Part shown: positions 22,485 through 31,216 of the stretch, piece after piece
Layout: every line of letters starts with the position of its first letter
How positions within the stretch are numbered: position 1 is the first letter of the stretch
NCBI GenBank assembly: GCA_947177115.1
Contig: CAMWTG010000001.1
Coordinates: 1 to 46,386 of the forward strand
Reading direction: 5' to 3'
Length of the DNA: 46,386 bases
Source: an uncultured Clostridia bacterium
GTDB lineage: Bacteria > Bacillota > Clostridia > Oscillospirales > Oscillospiraceae
Translations under genes and position numbers: made by a program
Notes under the pieces: generated by a model
Told to the model about the DNA's origin: nothing
The model's input: only the letters and a program-made list of their open reading frames with translations
The model's database searches: none

Positions 22485-24002
22485 ATGGTTGTAACGATCC
22501 GATCCCTTGGCCTCCAAGGGATCAAAGGCTATGAAGTATCCGTGGAGTGCGCCCTCTCGGGGGGCCTCCCCGCCTTCGATGTGGTGGGCCTCCCCGATGC
22601 CGCCGTCAAGGAATCAAGAGAAAGAGTCCGTGCCGCGATAAAAGGCTGCGGGGCCAAATTCCCCGTCTCCCGCATCACCATCAACCTGGCCCCTGCCGCC
22701 CTGCGGAAGGAGGGCACCGTCTACGACCTGCCAATCCTTTTGGGCATCCTGGCCGCTCAGGGCGATATCGACCCGCCGCCGGAGCAAACCGCCTTTCTGG
22801 GAGAATTATCCCTGACGGGAGCTCTCCGCCCCATCACCGGCATCCTCCCCATGGCCATGGCCGCCGCCCGGACGGGCGTAGAGGAACTCTACGTCCCGGC
22901 GGAGAACGCCGCCGAAGCCACCCTGGCCGAGGGCCTTGCCGTCTACCCGGTGGAAAATGTGGAAGAACTCCTGTCCCATCTTCGGGGCCGGAAGAAAATC
23001 CCCCCTGCCGCTCCCTGGACGCCGGAGGCGGGGAGTGAGAAAGGCCCCGACTTCTCCGAAGTTATGGGCCAGGAAAACGTAAAACGCGCTCTGGAGATCG
23101 CCGCCGCCGGAGGCCACAACATTTTGCTGATTGGTTCGCCCGGCGCGGGCAAATCCATGCTGGCCCGCCGCCTGCCCTCCATCCTGCCGGACATGACCCG
23201 GCGGGAGGCCCTGGAGGCTACGGAAATCTGGTCCGTGGCGGGTATGATGGACCGGAAACATCCCCTTCTGCTGCGCCGCCCCTTCCGCAGCCCCCACCAT
23301 ACCGTCTCCGCCGTGGCCCTGGCGGGGGGCGGGGCTTTTCCCAGGCCGGGGGAGATTTCCCTGGCCCACAACGGGGTGCTGTTCCTGGATGAGCTGCCGG
23401 AGTTCAGCAAGGACGCCATGGAAGTCCTCCGCCAGCCTATCGAGGACGGCGAGGTTACCATCACCCGCACCGCAGGCAGTATCTGCCTGCCCAGCCGGTT
23501 CATGCTGGTATGCGCCATGAACCCCTGCCGCTGCGGCTGGCGGGGGCATCCATCGGGGCGGTGTACCTGCACTGATGCTATGGTGGAGAAATATGTAGCG
23601 AAAATCTCCGGTCCTATGCTGGACCGGATGGATCTGCATGTAGAGGTCCCATCAGTGGAGTTTGAGGCCATGCGCCGCCGGGAGGCTCCGGAGAGCTCCG
23701 CCGTGGTCAAGTCCCGGGTCAACGCCGCCCGCTCCCGGCAGGCGGAACGCTTTGCCGGAACAGGCGTCAGCTGCAACGCCCACATGGTCCCTGCCATGGT
23801 GGGAGAATACTGCAAACTGGACGGCGCCGGGGAGCGCATCCTGAAAGCCGCCTTCGACCGCATGGGCTTGACGGCCAGGAGCCACGACAGGATCTTGCGG
23901 GTAGCCCGGACCATCGCCGACCTGGACGGAGAGGCCAGCATCTCCGCCGCCCACCTGGCGGAGGCCATTCAATATCGGAATACGGAGATCTTGCGAAAAT
24001 AG
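22485..24002 (+). CDS. comM: ComM/YifB-family Mg-chelatase-like AAA+ ATPase
   Basis: 505 residues, full length. In naturally competent bacteria ComM is a hexameric helicase that promotes branch migration during DNA uptake recombination; in other bacteria the role is less clear. The N-terminal ChlI-like domain starts GLQGIKGYEVSVE with FDVVGLPDAAVKESRERV. Walker A is GSPGAGKS (about 217), followed by RPFRSPHHTVSAVALAGGG, Walker B VLFLDELPEF (about 299) and a MNPCRCGW cysteine segment near 345. The ATG at 22485 has AAAGGA. It is preceded directly by the repeat element and is not in an operon with dprA or rnhB, its frequent partners. Confidence 0.92.
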   Translation: MVVTIRSLGLQGIKGYEVSVECALSGGLPAFDVVGLPDAAVKESRERVRAAIKGCGAKFPVSRITINLAPAALRKEGTVYDLPILLGILAAQGDIDPPPEQTAFLGELSLTGALRPITGILPMAMAAARTGVEELYVPAENAAEATLAEGLAVYPVENVEELLSHLRGRKKIPPAAPWTPEAGSEKGPDFSEVMGQENVKRALEIAAAGGHNILLIGSPGAGKSMLARRLPSILPDMTRREALEATEIWSVAGMMDRKHPLLLRRPFRSPHHTVSAVALAGGGAFPRPGEISLAHNGVLFLDELPEFSKDAMEVLRQPIEDGEVTITRTAGSICLPSRFMLVCAMNPCRCGWRGHPSGRCTCTDAMVEKYVAKISGPMLDRMDLHVEVPSVEFEAMRRREAPESSAVVKSRVNAARSRQAERFAGTGVSCNAHMVPAMVGEYCKLDGAGERILKAAFDRMGLTARSHDRILRVARTIADLDGEASISAAHLAEAIQYRNTEILRK

Positions 24003-24045
24003 CCCGGCAGCTTCCAGTTTACCGGCTCTCTGCTCATAACAGAAA

Positions 24046-24077
24046 AACGGCCCTCCGGTGTTAGCCGGAGGGCCGTT
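24046..24077 (-). terminator. Terminator between comM and pheT
   Basis: AACGGCCCTCCGG (24046-24058) pairs with 24065-24077. On the minus strand TTTTTCTG follows, so it ends the pheT transcript; it probably also stops comM. Confidence 0.85.
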
Positions 24078-24111
24078 CATTATGCCGCAGATGCAGGGGA
24101 CCGTAAAAAAC

Positions 24112-26808
24112 TTACCGCAGCGTTGCGCCCAGCTCCTTCTCCAGGGCGGTGAGAACATCCTGGATCTCCTCATCGGCCTCGGCGGCGGTGATGCTGCGCT
24201 CATCGGAGCGGAGGGTCAGACTGAAGGCCACGCTCTTGCTCCCCTCGGCCACGCCCTGGCCTTTATAGATGTCGAAGAGCGCGATGTCCCGCAGCAGCTT
24301 GCCGCCCGCCTTGCGGATGCAGGCCTCCAGTGCGCCCACGGTGACCTCATCCCTGCACACCACCGCGATGTCCCGGCTGACCGCCGGGAACCGGGGCAGG
24401 GGGCTGTATTCTACGCCGGGGCCCTGGGCCTCCAGCAGCGCCTCGAAGCTCAGCTCCGCGCAGTACAGCTCGCAGTCTACATCGTAGTTGGCCGCTACGG
24501 CGGGATGGATCTGTCCCATGACGCCCAGCAGCTTCCCGCCCGCATACACACCGGCGCAGCGGCCGGGATGGTAGGAGGGATCGTCCTGGCAGGCGGCAAA
24601 GGTCACGTCCTCCATCCGCAGATCCCGCAGCAGGGCCTCCACAGCGCCCTTCATGGTAAAGAAGGTATAGCCCTCGCCGTAAGCGCCCAGGGTCAGCATC
24701 TTCGGCTCATCGGCCAGTCCATCCGGCCCGCCGGGGAGATAGATGCGTCCGATCTCATACAGCCGCGCGCTCTTGTTGCGGTAGCTGTAGTTCCGGGCGA
24801 GGATGTCCAGCATGGAGGGCAGTGTGGTGGTGCGCATAATGGAGGTGTCCTCTCCAAGCGGGTTCAGGATCTTGAAGGAATTGCGCAGGGGTTCGTCAGG
24901 AGCCCAGCCAATCTTGTCATAGCAGGAAGGGGAAATGAAGGAGTAGGTGATGATCTCGTTGTACCCGCAGGCGCGGCAGAGGCTGCCGATGCGCCGCTCC
25001 GCCTGCTGGACGGGGCTGTAGCCGCCCTGGGTAGTCTCGCCCCGCTGGAGGGTGACGGGAATGTTGTTGTAGCCGTAGAACCGGGCCACCTCCTCCGCCA
25101 GGTCCGCCATGCGCTGCACATCGCCCCGCCAGGAGGGGACCTTGATCATGCCCCGCTCCATGGTGGTCTCAAAGCCCAGCTTCTGGAGGATGGTATACAT
25201 CACATTCTCCGCCACGCCGGTGCCCAGCAGAGCGTTGATCTTCTCCGGCTCCAGCTTCAGAATTGTGGGCTGAGGCACATGGTTGAGCACGTCAATAACG
25301 CCGTCCAGCACCTCGCCGGCTCCCAGCATTTCCACCAGCTCGCAGGCCCGGTTGACGGCGGGCAGGGTATTCAGCGGGTCGAGGCCCTTCTCGAACTTGG
25401 CGGACGCCTCGGTCCGCATGCCCAGAGCCAGGGCGGTCTTGCGGATGCAGGTGCCATCAAAGTTGGCGGACTCAAAGACCACGTCCACGGTGTCATCCAC
25501 GATCTCGCTGTTTTCGCCGCCCATGATGCCCGCCAGACCTACGGCGCGGGTGTCGTCCGCGATGACCAGCATGTTCTCCGTCAGCTTGCGGATATTGCCA
25601 TCCAGGGTGGTCAGCTCCTCGCCTTCCTGGGCCCGGCGGACGATGATCTTGCCGCCCTTCACGTAGCGGTAGTCGAAAGCGTGCATGGGCTGGCCGTACT
25701 CCAGCATGACGTAGTTGGTGATGTCCACGATGTTATTGATGGGCCGCACGCCCATGGACCGCAGGCGCTCCCGCATCCATTTGGGGGAGGGGGCGATCTT
25801 TACATTACGCACCATGCGGGCGGTGTACCGGGGGCACAGCTCGGGGTCCGGGGTCTCCACGTCCAGCAGCTCCGCCAGATCGCCGTCCCCGCCGCCCTTG
25901 ACCTCCGGCTGATGGAAGTAGCAGGGCTTGTCGAAAGTGGCGGAGACCTCCCGGGCCAGACCGATGATGGACAGGCAGTCGGGACGGTTGGGGGTGATCT
26001 CGAACTCCACTACGTGGTCATCGGCATTGATGACGGGCTTAATATCATCGCCGGGTTTGCAGTCCTCGTGAAGGACGAAGATGCCGTCAGGGATGCAGTG
26101 GGGGAACTCCCGCTGCTCCGCGTGGAGGTCCGCCAGGGTGCAGATGGTGTCAGTCTTGGTGTTATAGGCTACCATATCGCCCACATGGACGTTGTTACAG
26201 CGGATGTCGGGGCATACCGTGGCATCTTTTATATTCATGCAGGTGTGGTAGCTGCCATCGCCCAGGGGCATGCACTCCAGCACCTGAGCGGCTACCACCG
26301 GGCCAAAAATCTTGTGTCCAGGCTGGATGTCCGCCGGGATGGAGGGTTTTTCCGGGTCGATGGGTTTGTAGTCGTTTAACAGTGCGGCGGCGGTAATCAC
26401 GGCGTAGGGGAAGTCCCGCTCGTCCAGGCCCAGCTCGCTGAGAGAGCAGAGCATACCGTTGGACAGGATGCCCCGCAGCTTGCCTTTCTCGATCTTCTTC
26501 CCGCCGGGGAGGGTGGACTTGTGGAGCGCCACGGGGACCAGATCGCCCTCGTGGATGTTCCACGCGCCGGTAACGATCTGGACGGGCTCCTCTTTGCCCA
26601 CGTCCAGCTGGCAGACCCACATGTGGTCGCTGTCAGGATGGCGCTCCATCTTCTCAATGCGGCCCACCACTACGTTTTTGATCTCTGCGCCCAGGTCCTC
26701 GGTGGTCTCCACCTTGGAGCCGGAGAGGGTCATGGCCTCGGCAAAGTCCCGGTCGCTGACCGCGGCGATATCTACAAATTCCTGTAACCATTTACGGGAT
26801 AGTTTCAT
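24112..26808 (-). CDS. pheT: Phenylalanine-tRNA ligase, beta subunit, with an insertion
   Basis: 898 residues, about 100 more than usual. It forms the alpha2-beta2 PheRS that charges tRNA-Phe. Order: start MKLSRKWLQEFVDI, EMAP-like tRNA-binding fold with HPDSDHMWVCQLDVG and GMLCSLSELGL, core with EFEITPNRPDCLS, B5 region, catalytic-like module with RTTTLPSMLDILARN, and the C-terminal FDX-ACB domain (RFPAVSRDIAVV). The usual joint between LDERDFP (134) and IPDGIF (239) is separated by about 104 residues containing six cysteines. The insert sits on the tRNA-binding domain surface. The ATG at 26808 has AAAGAGG. It follows the Imm51-like gene by 33 nt. Confidence 0.95.
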   Translation of the reverse strand: MKLSRKWLQEFVDIAAVSDRDFAEAMTLSGSKVETTEDLGAEIKNVVVGRIEKMERHPDSDHMWVCQLDVGKEEPVQIVTGAWNIHEGDLVPVALHKSTLPGGKKIEKGKLRGILSNGMLCSLSELGLDERDFPYAVITAAALLNDYKPIDPEKPSIPADIQPGHKIFGPVVAAQVLECMPLGDGSYHTCMNIKDATVCPDIRCNNVHVGDMVAYNTKTDTICTLADLHAEQREFPHCIPDGIFVLHEDCKPGDDIKPVINADDHVVEFEITPNRPDCLSIIGLAREVSATFDKPCYFHQPEVKGGGDGDLAELLDVETPDPELCPRYTARMVRNVKIAPSPKWMRERLRSMGVRPINNIVDITNYVMLEYGQPMHAFDYRYVKGGKIIVRRAQEGEELTTLDGNIRKLTENMLVIADDTRAVGLAGIMGGENSEIVDDTVDVVFESANFDGTCIRKTALALGMRTEASAKFEKGLDPLNTLPAVNRACELVEMLGAGEVLDGVIDVLNHVPQPTILKLEPEKINALLGTGVAENVMYTILQKLGFETTMERGMIKVPSWRGDVQRMADLAEEVARFYGYNNIPVTLQRGETTQGGYSPVQQAERRIGSLCRACGYNEIITYSFISPSCYDKIGWAPDEPLRNSFKILNPLGEDTSIMRTTTLPSMLDILARNYSYRNKSARLYEIGRIYLPGGPDGLADEPKMLTLGAYGEGYTFFTMKGAVEALLRDLRMEDVTFAACQDDPSYHPGRCAGVYAGGKLLGVMGQIHPAVAANYDVDCELYCAELSFEALLEAQGPGVEYSPLPRFPAVSRDIAVVCRDEVTVGALEACIRKAGGKLLRDIALFDIYKGQGVAEGSKSVAFSLTLRSDERSITAAEADEEIQDVLTALEKELGATLR

Positions 26809-26841
26809 AATATAACACCTCTTTCAAATGGAAGTAAGTGG

Positions 26842-27201
26842 TCAGTCCCACTCGATTTCCCCGCCGTTCTCCTCAACGAGGCGGCAGAGCGTTTCCTCCC
26901 CCTCGATCAGGGAGCGGATGATCTCCTCAAAGCGTCTTGCCCGGGCCTCGTTCTCCGGCGAGAGGGGCCAGTGGACCACGCAGGAACCCGCCTCCGGGTC
27001 CGGGTCCAGGCCCTCCAGGACATCGGGATCATATTCCTCCAGGTAGTACCGGAACAAAACGTCCCAGTTGTATCCGTTCATATAGGCGTCCGGGCAGAGG
27101 GCCTCCAGCTTTTCCCCCAGGGCCATGATCTTCGGATCCTCCACCGCAAAGGAAACGGACACATCGTTTTGATAGGTATAAAGCGATACATAATCTGCCA
27201 T
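26842..27201 (-). CDS. Imm51-like small protein between pheS and pheT
   Basis: 119 residues, acidic, no membrane segment or signal. The pattern NGYNWDVLFRYYLEE, then LDPDPEAGSCVVH and a helical end resembles Imm51-type immunity proteins, which neutralise polymorphic toxins. That assignment is from memory of the family's layout and is tentative. It is fully embedded in the phe operon: 100 nt after pheS, 33 nt before pheT, with its own GAAGGAG ribosome site. No toxin gene is nearby, so a housekeeping role for this domain is possible. Confidence 0.6.
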   Translation of the reverse strand: MADYVSLYTYQNDVSVSFAVEDPKIMALGEKLEALCPDAYMNGYNWDVLFRYYLEEYDPDVLEGLDPDPEAGSCVVHWPLSPENEARARRFEEIIRSLIEGEETLCRLVEENGGEIEWD

Positions 27202-27301
27202 GTTGAAACTCCTTCTTTCTGGCTGTCCCTTATCGGATCATCTTTTATATATCCCACAGCCGGACCGGTGCGGTCCTCTGCCAGCGTTTTGGGGAGCCGC
27301 G

Positions 27302-28327
27302 TCAGAACTGCTCCAGGAAGCGGACATCGTTCTCAAAGATCAGCCGCAGATCATCGATCCTGAACCGGCGCAGGGCCAGCCGCTCCAGTCCAAGGCCGAA
27401 AGCCCAGCCGGAGTATACCTCCGGGTCGATGCCGCTCATCTCCAGCACCCGGGGATGGATCACGCCCGCGCCCAGCAGCTCGATCCAGCCCTCTCCCTTG
27501 CAGGTGGGGCAGCCCGCGCCGTTGCACTTGTGGCACTGGATGTCCATTTCGCAGCTGGGCTCGGTGAAGGGGAAGTGGTGGGGACGGAAACGGGTCTTGG
27601 TGCCCTCGCCGAACAGCTTCTCCGCCACCGTGTTCAGGGTGCCTTTAAGGTCCGCCATCGTCACGCCCTTGTCGATGACCATGCCCTCCACCTGGTGGAA
27701 CATGGGGGAGTGGGTGGCGTCCACCTCGTCCTTCCGGTATACCCGGCCGGGGGCCACGATGCGGATGGGCAGGGTCATGGAATCCATGGCCCGGACCTGC
27801 ATGGGGCTGGTCTGGGAGCGGAGCATCACCCGGCTGTCCTCATCGAAATAGAAGGTGTCGGACCAGTCCCGGGAGGGGTGGCCTTCCTCGGCGTTGAGGC
27901 GGTCGAAGTTGTAGACGGCCAGCTCGATCTCCGGGCCGTCCAGGACGGTGAAGCCCATGCCGATGAAGATGTCCTTCAGCTCGTCCAGGGCGATGTTCAT
28001 GGGGTGCTGGTGGCCCAGGGACACGGCCTCGCCGGGGATGGTCACATCCACGGCCTCGGCCTTCAGCCGCAGCTCCAGGGTGGCGGCTTCCAGCTTCTGG
28101 GAGCACTCCGTCAGGGCGTTTTCCAGGGCGGCGCGGACATCGTTGGCCAGCTGGCCCATGACAGGGCGCTCCTCGGGAGAGAGCTTGCCCATCATCTTCA
28201 GCACAGCGGTCAGCTCGCCCTTTTTGCCCAGGTACTTCACCCGCAGGGCGTCCAGCCGGTTGGCGTCCTTTGCGCCTTCGAAGGCGGCAAGCGCCTCGGC
28301 GCGGATCTTTGCTAGTTGGTCTTTCAT
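27302..28327 (-). CDS. pheS: Phenylalanine-tRNA ligase, alpha subunit
   Basis: 341 residues, the standard length; class II synthetase catalytic subunit. The N-terminal coiled coil binds tRNA and reads LGKKGELTAVLKMMGKL. Catalytic motif 2 contains HSPMFHQVEGMVIDKG, followed by RPHHFPFTEPS, and motif 3 is GWAFGLGLERLAL near the end. The frame extends upstream to 28408, but the ATG at 28327 has AAAGGAG nine bases before it and gives the normal N-terminus MKDQLAKIRAE. The gene lies downstream of a T-box leader, with a GNAT gene between. Confidence 0.96.
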   Translation of the reverse strand: MKDQLAKIRAEALAAFEGAKDANRLDALRVKYLGKKGELTAVLKMMGKLSPEERPVMGQLANDVRAALENALTECSQKLEAATLELRLKAEAVDVTIPGEAVSLGHQHPMNIALDELKDIFIGMGFTVLDGPEIELAVYNFDRLNAEEGHPSRDWSDTFYFDEDSRVMLRSQTSPMQVRAMDSMTLPIRIVAPGRVYRKDEVDATHSPMFHQVEGMVIDKGVTMADLKGTLNTVAEKLFGEGTKTRFRPHHFPFTEPSCEMDIQCHKCNGAGCPTCKGEGWIELLGAGVIHPRVLEMSGIDPEVYSGWAFGLGLERLALRRFRIDDLRLIFENDVRFLEQF

Positions 28328-28364
28328 ATTCGGTAACTCCTTTGCATAGATGAGATTTTCAGGA

Positions 28365-28820
28365 TTAGTCCAGCCGGAGGACATGGCAGGTGACTGGAAA
28401 TGCTTCATTACCCGGCATCCGGCCAGAAACGGTTTCGATCAGGTGAAAGCCGCAGCGCTCATAGAGCCGTCGGGCCGGATCATTGCCGGCCAGCACCTCT
28501 ACGGTAACGGGATGCTCCAAGCGCTCTAGGGCATCCCGCACAAGCCGGGTCCCCACGCCCCGGCGGGACAGGGCCGGGTCTACATACAGCCAGGCCAGCT
28601 CGTTCTCAGCGAAAGCGGAAAATCCTGCAGCAGTCCCCTCCAGGCAGGCTACCCGCAAGGTATAATCAAATAATCCCTCGTTCTCCGCAACAATTGCCAG
28701 GGGGAGAAACGCGCTTTCCAGTCCCGCCAGACGCAGCTCGTTCTGCCGGGCGGTATCGTGGATGGTCTGGAGCCTGGGCCAATCTCCTTTGCGATAATCG
28801 CGAACAGCGATTGCCTCCAT
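28365..28820 (-). CDS. GNAT-family N-acetyltransferase
   Basis: 151 residues with the acetyl-CoA site WLYVDPALSRRGVGTRLV (motif A, R-R-x-G-x-G/T form) and the C-terminal motif B NDPARRLYERCGF. The substrate is unknown; RimI-like or small-molecule acetyltransferases share this plan. The ATG at 28820 lies immediately after the T-box terminator with a weak AAGGAT site; an upstream extension of the frame runs through the T-box and is not coding. It is the first gene of the T-box-controlled phe operon, so its expression should rise with uncharged tRNA-Phe. pheS starts 37 nt after its stop. Confidence 0.85.
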   Translation of the reverse strand: MEAIAVRDYRKGDWPRLQTIHDTARQNELRLAGLESAFLPLAIVAENEGLFDYTLRVACLEGTAAGFSAFAENELAWLYVDPALSRRGVGTRLVRDALERLEHPVTVEVLAGNDPARRLYERCGFHLIETVSGRMPGNEAFPVTCHVLRLD

Positions 28821-28836
28821 TTCGTATCCTTTCCAT

Positions 28837-29073
28837 AAAAAACGCCCTCCGTCCCACAACTTGGGGACGAAAGGCCTCACCTTCCGCGGTACCACCCGCA
28901 TTCGCGCCCGATGGCGCGCACTTGAAAACCCCTGTAACGGTGGGCTTCCGTCCCGCTCTCGCGGGCCGCTCCCGGGCGAACCAAGCGGCACGCGCCGGGG
29001 CGGCTCTCAGCCGGTGGCCGCCCCTCTCTTAGACTTCGCAAACCCGCTATTTTCCCGTTCCTCGCATTTTGCT
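28837..29073 (-). promoter_or_regulatory. T-box leader upstream of the phe operon
   Basis: The minus strand carries the T-box core GGGTGGTACCGCGGAAG (28897-28881) and a terminator hairpin (GTCCC..GGGAC around 28851-28868) followed by TTTTTT. Stem I is GC-rich with a GGCTGAGAGCC apical part. The likely specifier is TTC (Phe) in TTGGTTCGCC, which fits pheS/pheT downstream. Uncharged tRNA-Phe would pair with the T-box and allow readthrough. Confidence 0.88.
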
Positions 29074-29079
29074 CTTTCC

Positions 29080-29108
29080 TTTATAGCATACCAAAACGCT
29101 TTTGACAA
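29080..29108 (-). promoter_or_regulatory. Promoter of the phe T-box operon
   Basis: Minus-strand TTGTCA (29108-29103), 17-base spacer, TATAAA (29085-29080), just upstream of the T-box leader. The 300 bases from here to the next plus-strand gene hold no other gene. Confidence 0.7.
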
Positions 29109-29407
29109 GCCCTTTTTTAGAAAATACAGAAGGAAATTCTGGTCTACATAGACCTGCACGCGCCATTACCGTATCATTGCCGTCCGAAGCTCCATGCGGT
29201 CTCCGGCCCTGCCGCCGTCCGTCCGGAGGGGGCCTCCCCGGGAAGACTTCCGGGGAGGTCATTGTACCGGTCCGCGCCGCGGCAGAGTTCATTTTGGAAG
29301 ACCGCTCTTGCAATTTCCCCTGATTCGTGATACTGTTTTTCCATCCTGTTATTTGCAAGACGCCGTTGGCTTCTGTCCGGCGGCGGGGACGGAAGGGAGA
29401 CAGAGAC

Positions 29408-30352
29408 ATGAACCTGTTTTTTATTTTGGGCTGCGTTGGGCTGGCGGGATGCCTGATCGCGATCCTTCTGACGCTGCTTTTTCACGCAATGGGCAGATCC
29501 AAGATCATCCCGCTGCTTGTATACCTGCTGAGTTTTGCGCTGTTTATCGGCGGCGGGTTCCTGTATGCCCACCCCGATGCCGTCCCGGTACTGGGCGGGT
29601 CCGATGAGCAGCAGGCCGATGCCCCGGCGGAGCCGGACAAGGCCGGTGATGAGGACGGACAGGCCGGCTGCGGGGAGGAACAAACCGGCGGTGAAGAGTC
29701 CCAGACCGGGGATGAAGACCGGCCCCAGGACGAGGCCGCAGCCTCCGGCGAAGGGTATGCTGTCACATATACCAATGCCGAGATATTTACCGATAGCATC
29801 GGGACCATATGGTGTCAGGTGATTGCGGAGATCGAAAACACGGGGGATACCGATCTGTATCTGTCCTCCGGCAGCTACGATCTGGAGGACGGGAACGGAA
29901 AACTGATCGCCAGCAAGTCCCTGGTCCCCGCCTACCCCCAGGTGATCAGCCCCGGCGAGAAGGCCTACATGTACGAGGAGACGACTCTGGACAATGAAGT
30001 GAGCGGAAAGGCCACGGTGATCCCCCGGCCCTCCGCGGCTCCCGCCTCCGTGGCAAACATCCGGTTCATCACCACGGATGTGGAGCTCTCCTCCGACAGG
30101 TACGGCTCCCTGAAAGCCCTGGGCCGCGTGGAGAACAACACCGGCGAGGACAGCGAACTGACCTATGTGGTGGTGATCCTGAAAAACGGGGAGGGCACGC
30201 CTATTGGGCAGATGTCCACCATCATCAACGGTCTGGCGGCCGGAGAGAAGGTGGGGTTCCAGGCGTCCGCCTTTTCCCTCCCGGAGGACATCACCCTTGA
30301 TGACGTTGCCGGTTATGATGTTTATGCCTATCCCCTGCAGATGCAGTTCTAA
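29408..30352 (+). CDS. Membrane protein with FxLYD-type extracellular domain
   Basis: 314 residues. Two membrane helices lie at about 3-25 and 33-53. A long acidic, Glu/Asp/Gly-rich linker (about 65-115) follows, and then a beta-rich domain. It reads as FxLYD/DUF5067-like, with CQVIAEIENTGDTDLYLSSG, SPGEKAYMYEE and a second beta unit LKALGRVENNTGEDSELTYV. Such domains occur in exported proteins of Firmicutes, with unknown ligands. The ATG at 29408 has GGGAG and excludes a non-hydrophobic upstream stretch. It stands alone, divergent from the phe operon. Function is not known. Confidence 0.8.
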   Translation: MNLFFILGCVGLAGCLIAILLTLLFHAMGRSKIIPLLVYLLSFALFIGGGFLYAHPDAVPVLGGSDEQQADAPAEPDKAGDEDGQAGCGEEQTGGEESQTGDEDRPQDEAAASGEGYAVTYTNAEIFTDSIGTIWCQVIAEIENTGDTDLYLSSGSYDLEDGNGKLIASKSLVPAYPQVISPGEKAYMYEETTLDNEVSGKATVIPRPSAAPASVANIRFITTDVELSSDRYGSLKALGRVENNTGEDSELTYVVVILKNGEGTPIGQMSTIINGLAAGEKVGFQASAFSLPEDITLDDVAGYDVYAYPLQMQF

Positions 30353-30388
30353 GAACGGGCCGTGCCGCCGCTTTTTGCCCGAGAAGTC

Positions 30389-30417
30389 TTTTCATTTTTC
30401 GGCATATGTGTTATACT
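30389..30417 (+). promoter_or_regulatory. Promoter of the deoD operon
   Basis: TTTTCA (30389-30394), 17 bases, TATACT (30412-30417), about 55 bases before the deoD start. Confidence 0.5.
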
Positions 30418-30471
30418 GGTCAGCGGATGATGCAAAAGACACTATATTTTTGAAGAAAGAAGGAAAACGAC

Positions 30472-31188
30472 ATGCCTACTCCCCACAATTCAGCCAATCC
30501 CGGTGATTTCGCCAAGACCGTCCTGATGCCCGGCGATCCCCTCCGGTCCAAGTTCATTGCCAACACCTTTCTGGATGATGCCAGACTGGTCAACAACGTC
30601 CGGGGCGTCCAGGGGTACACCGGGACCTATAAGGGCGTGCCCGTCTCCGTCATGGCCTCCGGCATGGGGATGCCCTCCATGGGCATTTACGCCTATGAGC
30701 TGTTCCATGACTACGGCGTAGAGAACATCCTGCGCATCGGTTCCGCCGGGGCCATCAGCAAGAAGCTGAAGCTCCGGGACGTGGTGGCCGGGCAGGCGTC
30801 CTGCACCGATTCCAATTTTGCCCACCAGTACGGCCTCCCCGGCCAGTTCGCGCCCATCGCCGACTTCACGCTGCTGGAGACCGCCGTGGCCGCCGCCCGG
30901 GAGATCGGGGTGGAGATGCCTGTGGGCAGCCTGCTCTCCTCCGATGTCTTCTACGATGCATCCAATTCCACGCTGAAATGGGCGGAGATGGGGGTGCTGG
31001 CGGTGGAGATGGAGTCCGCCGCCCTGTATATGACCGCTGCCAAGCTGGGCAAGCGGGCCCTGGCCATCTGCTCTATCTCCGACAGCATCGTCACCGGCGA
31101 GGCACTGGACGCCGACCAGCGGCAGACCAGCTTCACCACCATGATGAAGATCGCCCTGGAGACCGCCGTAAAGATGGCGGAGAAGTGA
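30472..31188 (+). CDS. deoD: Purine-nucleoside phosphorylase, DeoD type
   Basis: 238 residues, the length of the hexameric bacterial enzyme, which splits purine (deoxy)nucleosides with phosphate in the salvage pathway. The N-terminus has MPTPHNSA with H5, then the phosphate-binding VLMPGDPLRSKFIA, SGMGMPSMGIYAYELF, the phosphate-site IGSAGA, and the purine/ribose site VLAVEMESAALY followed by SISDSIVTGE. The ATG at 30472 has GAAGGA. A metallo-hydrolase gene follows 28 nt later on the same transcript. Confidence 0.96.
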   Translation: MPTPHNSANPGDFAKTVLMPGDPLRSKFIANTFLDDARLVNNVRGVQGYTGTYKGVPVSVMASGMGMPSMGIYAYELFHDYGVENILRIGSAGAISKKLKLRDVVAGQASCTDSNFAHQYGLPGQFAPIADFTLLETAVAAAREIGVEMPVGSLLSSDVFYDASNSTLKWAEMGVLAVEMESAALYMTAAKLGKRALAICSISDSIVTGEALDADQRQTSFTTMMKIALETAVKMAEK

Positions 31189-31216
31189 GATTTATGCAAT
31201 AAGGAGGATCTCTGCT

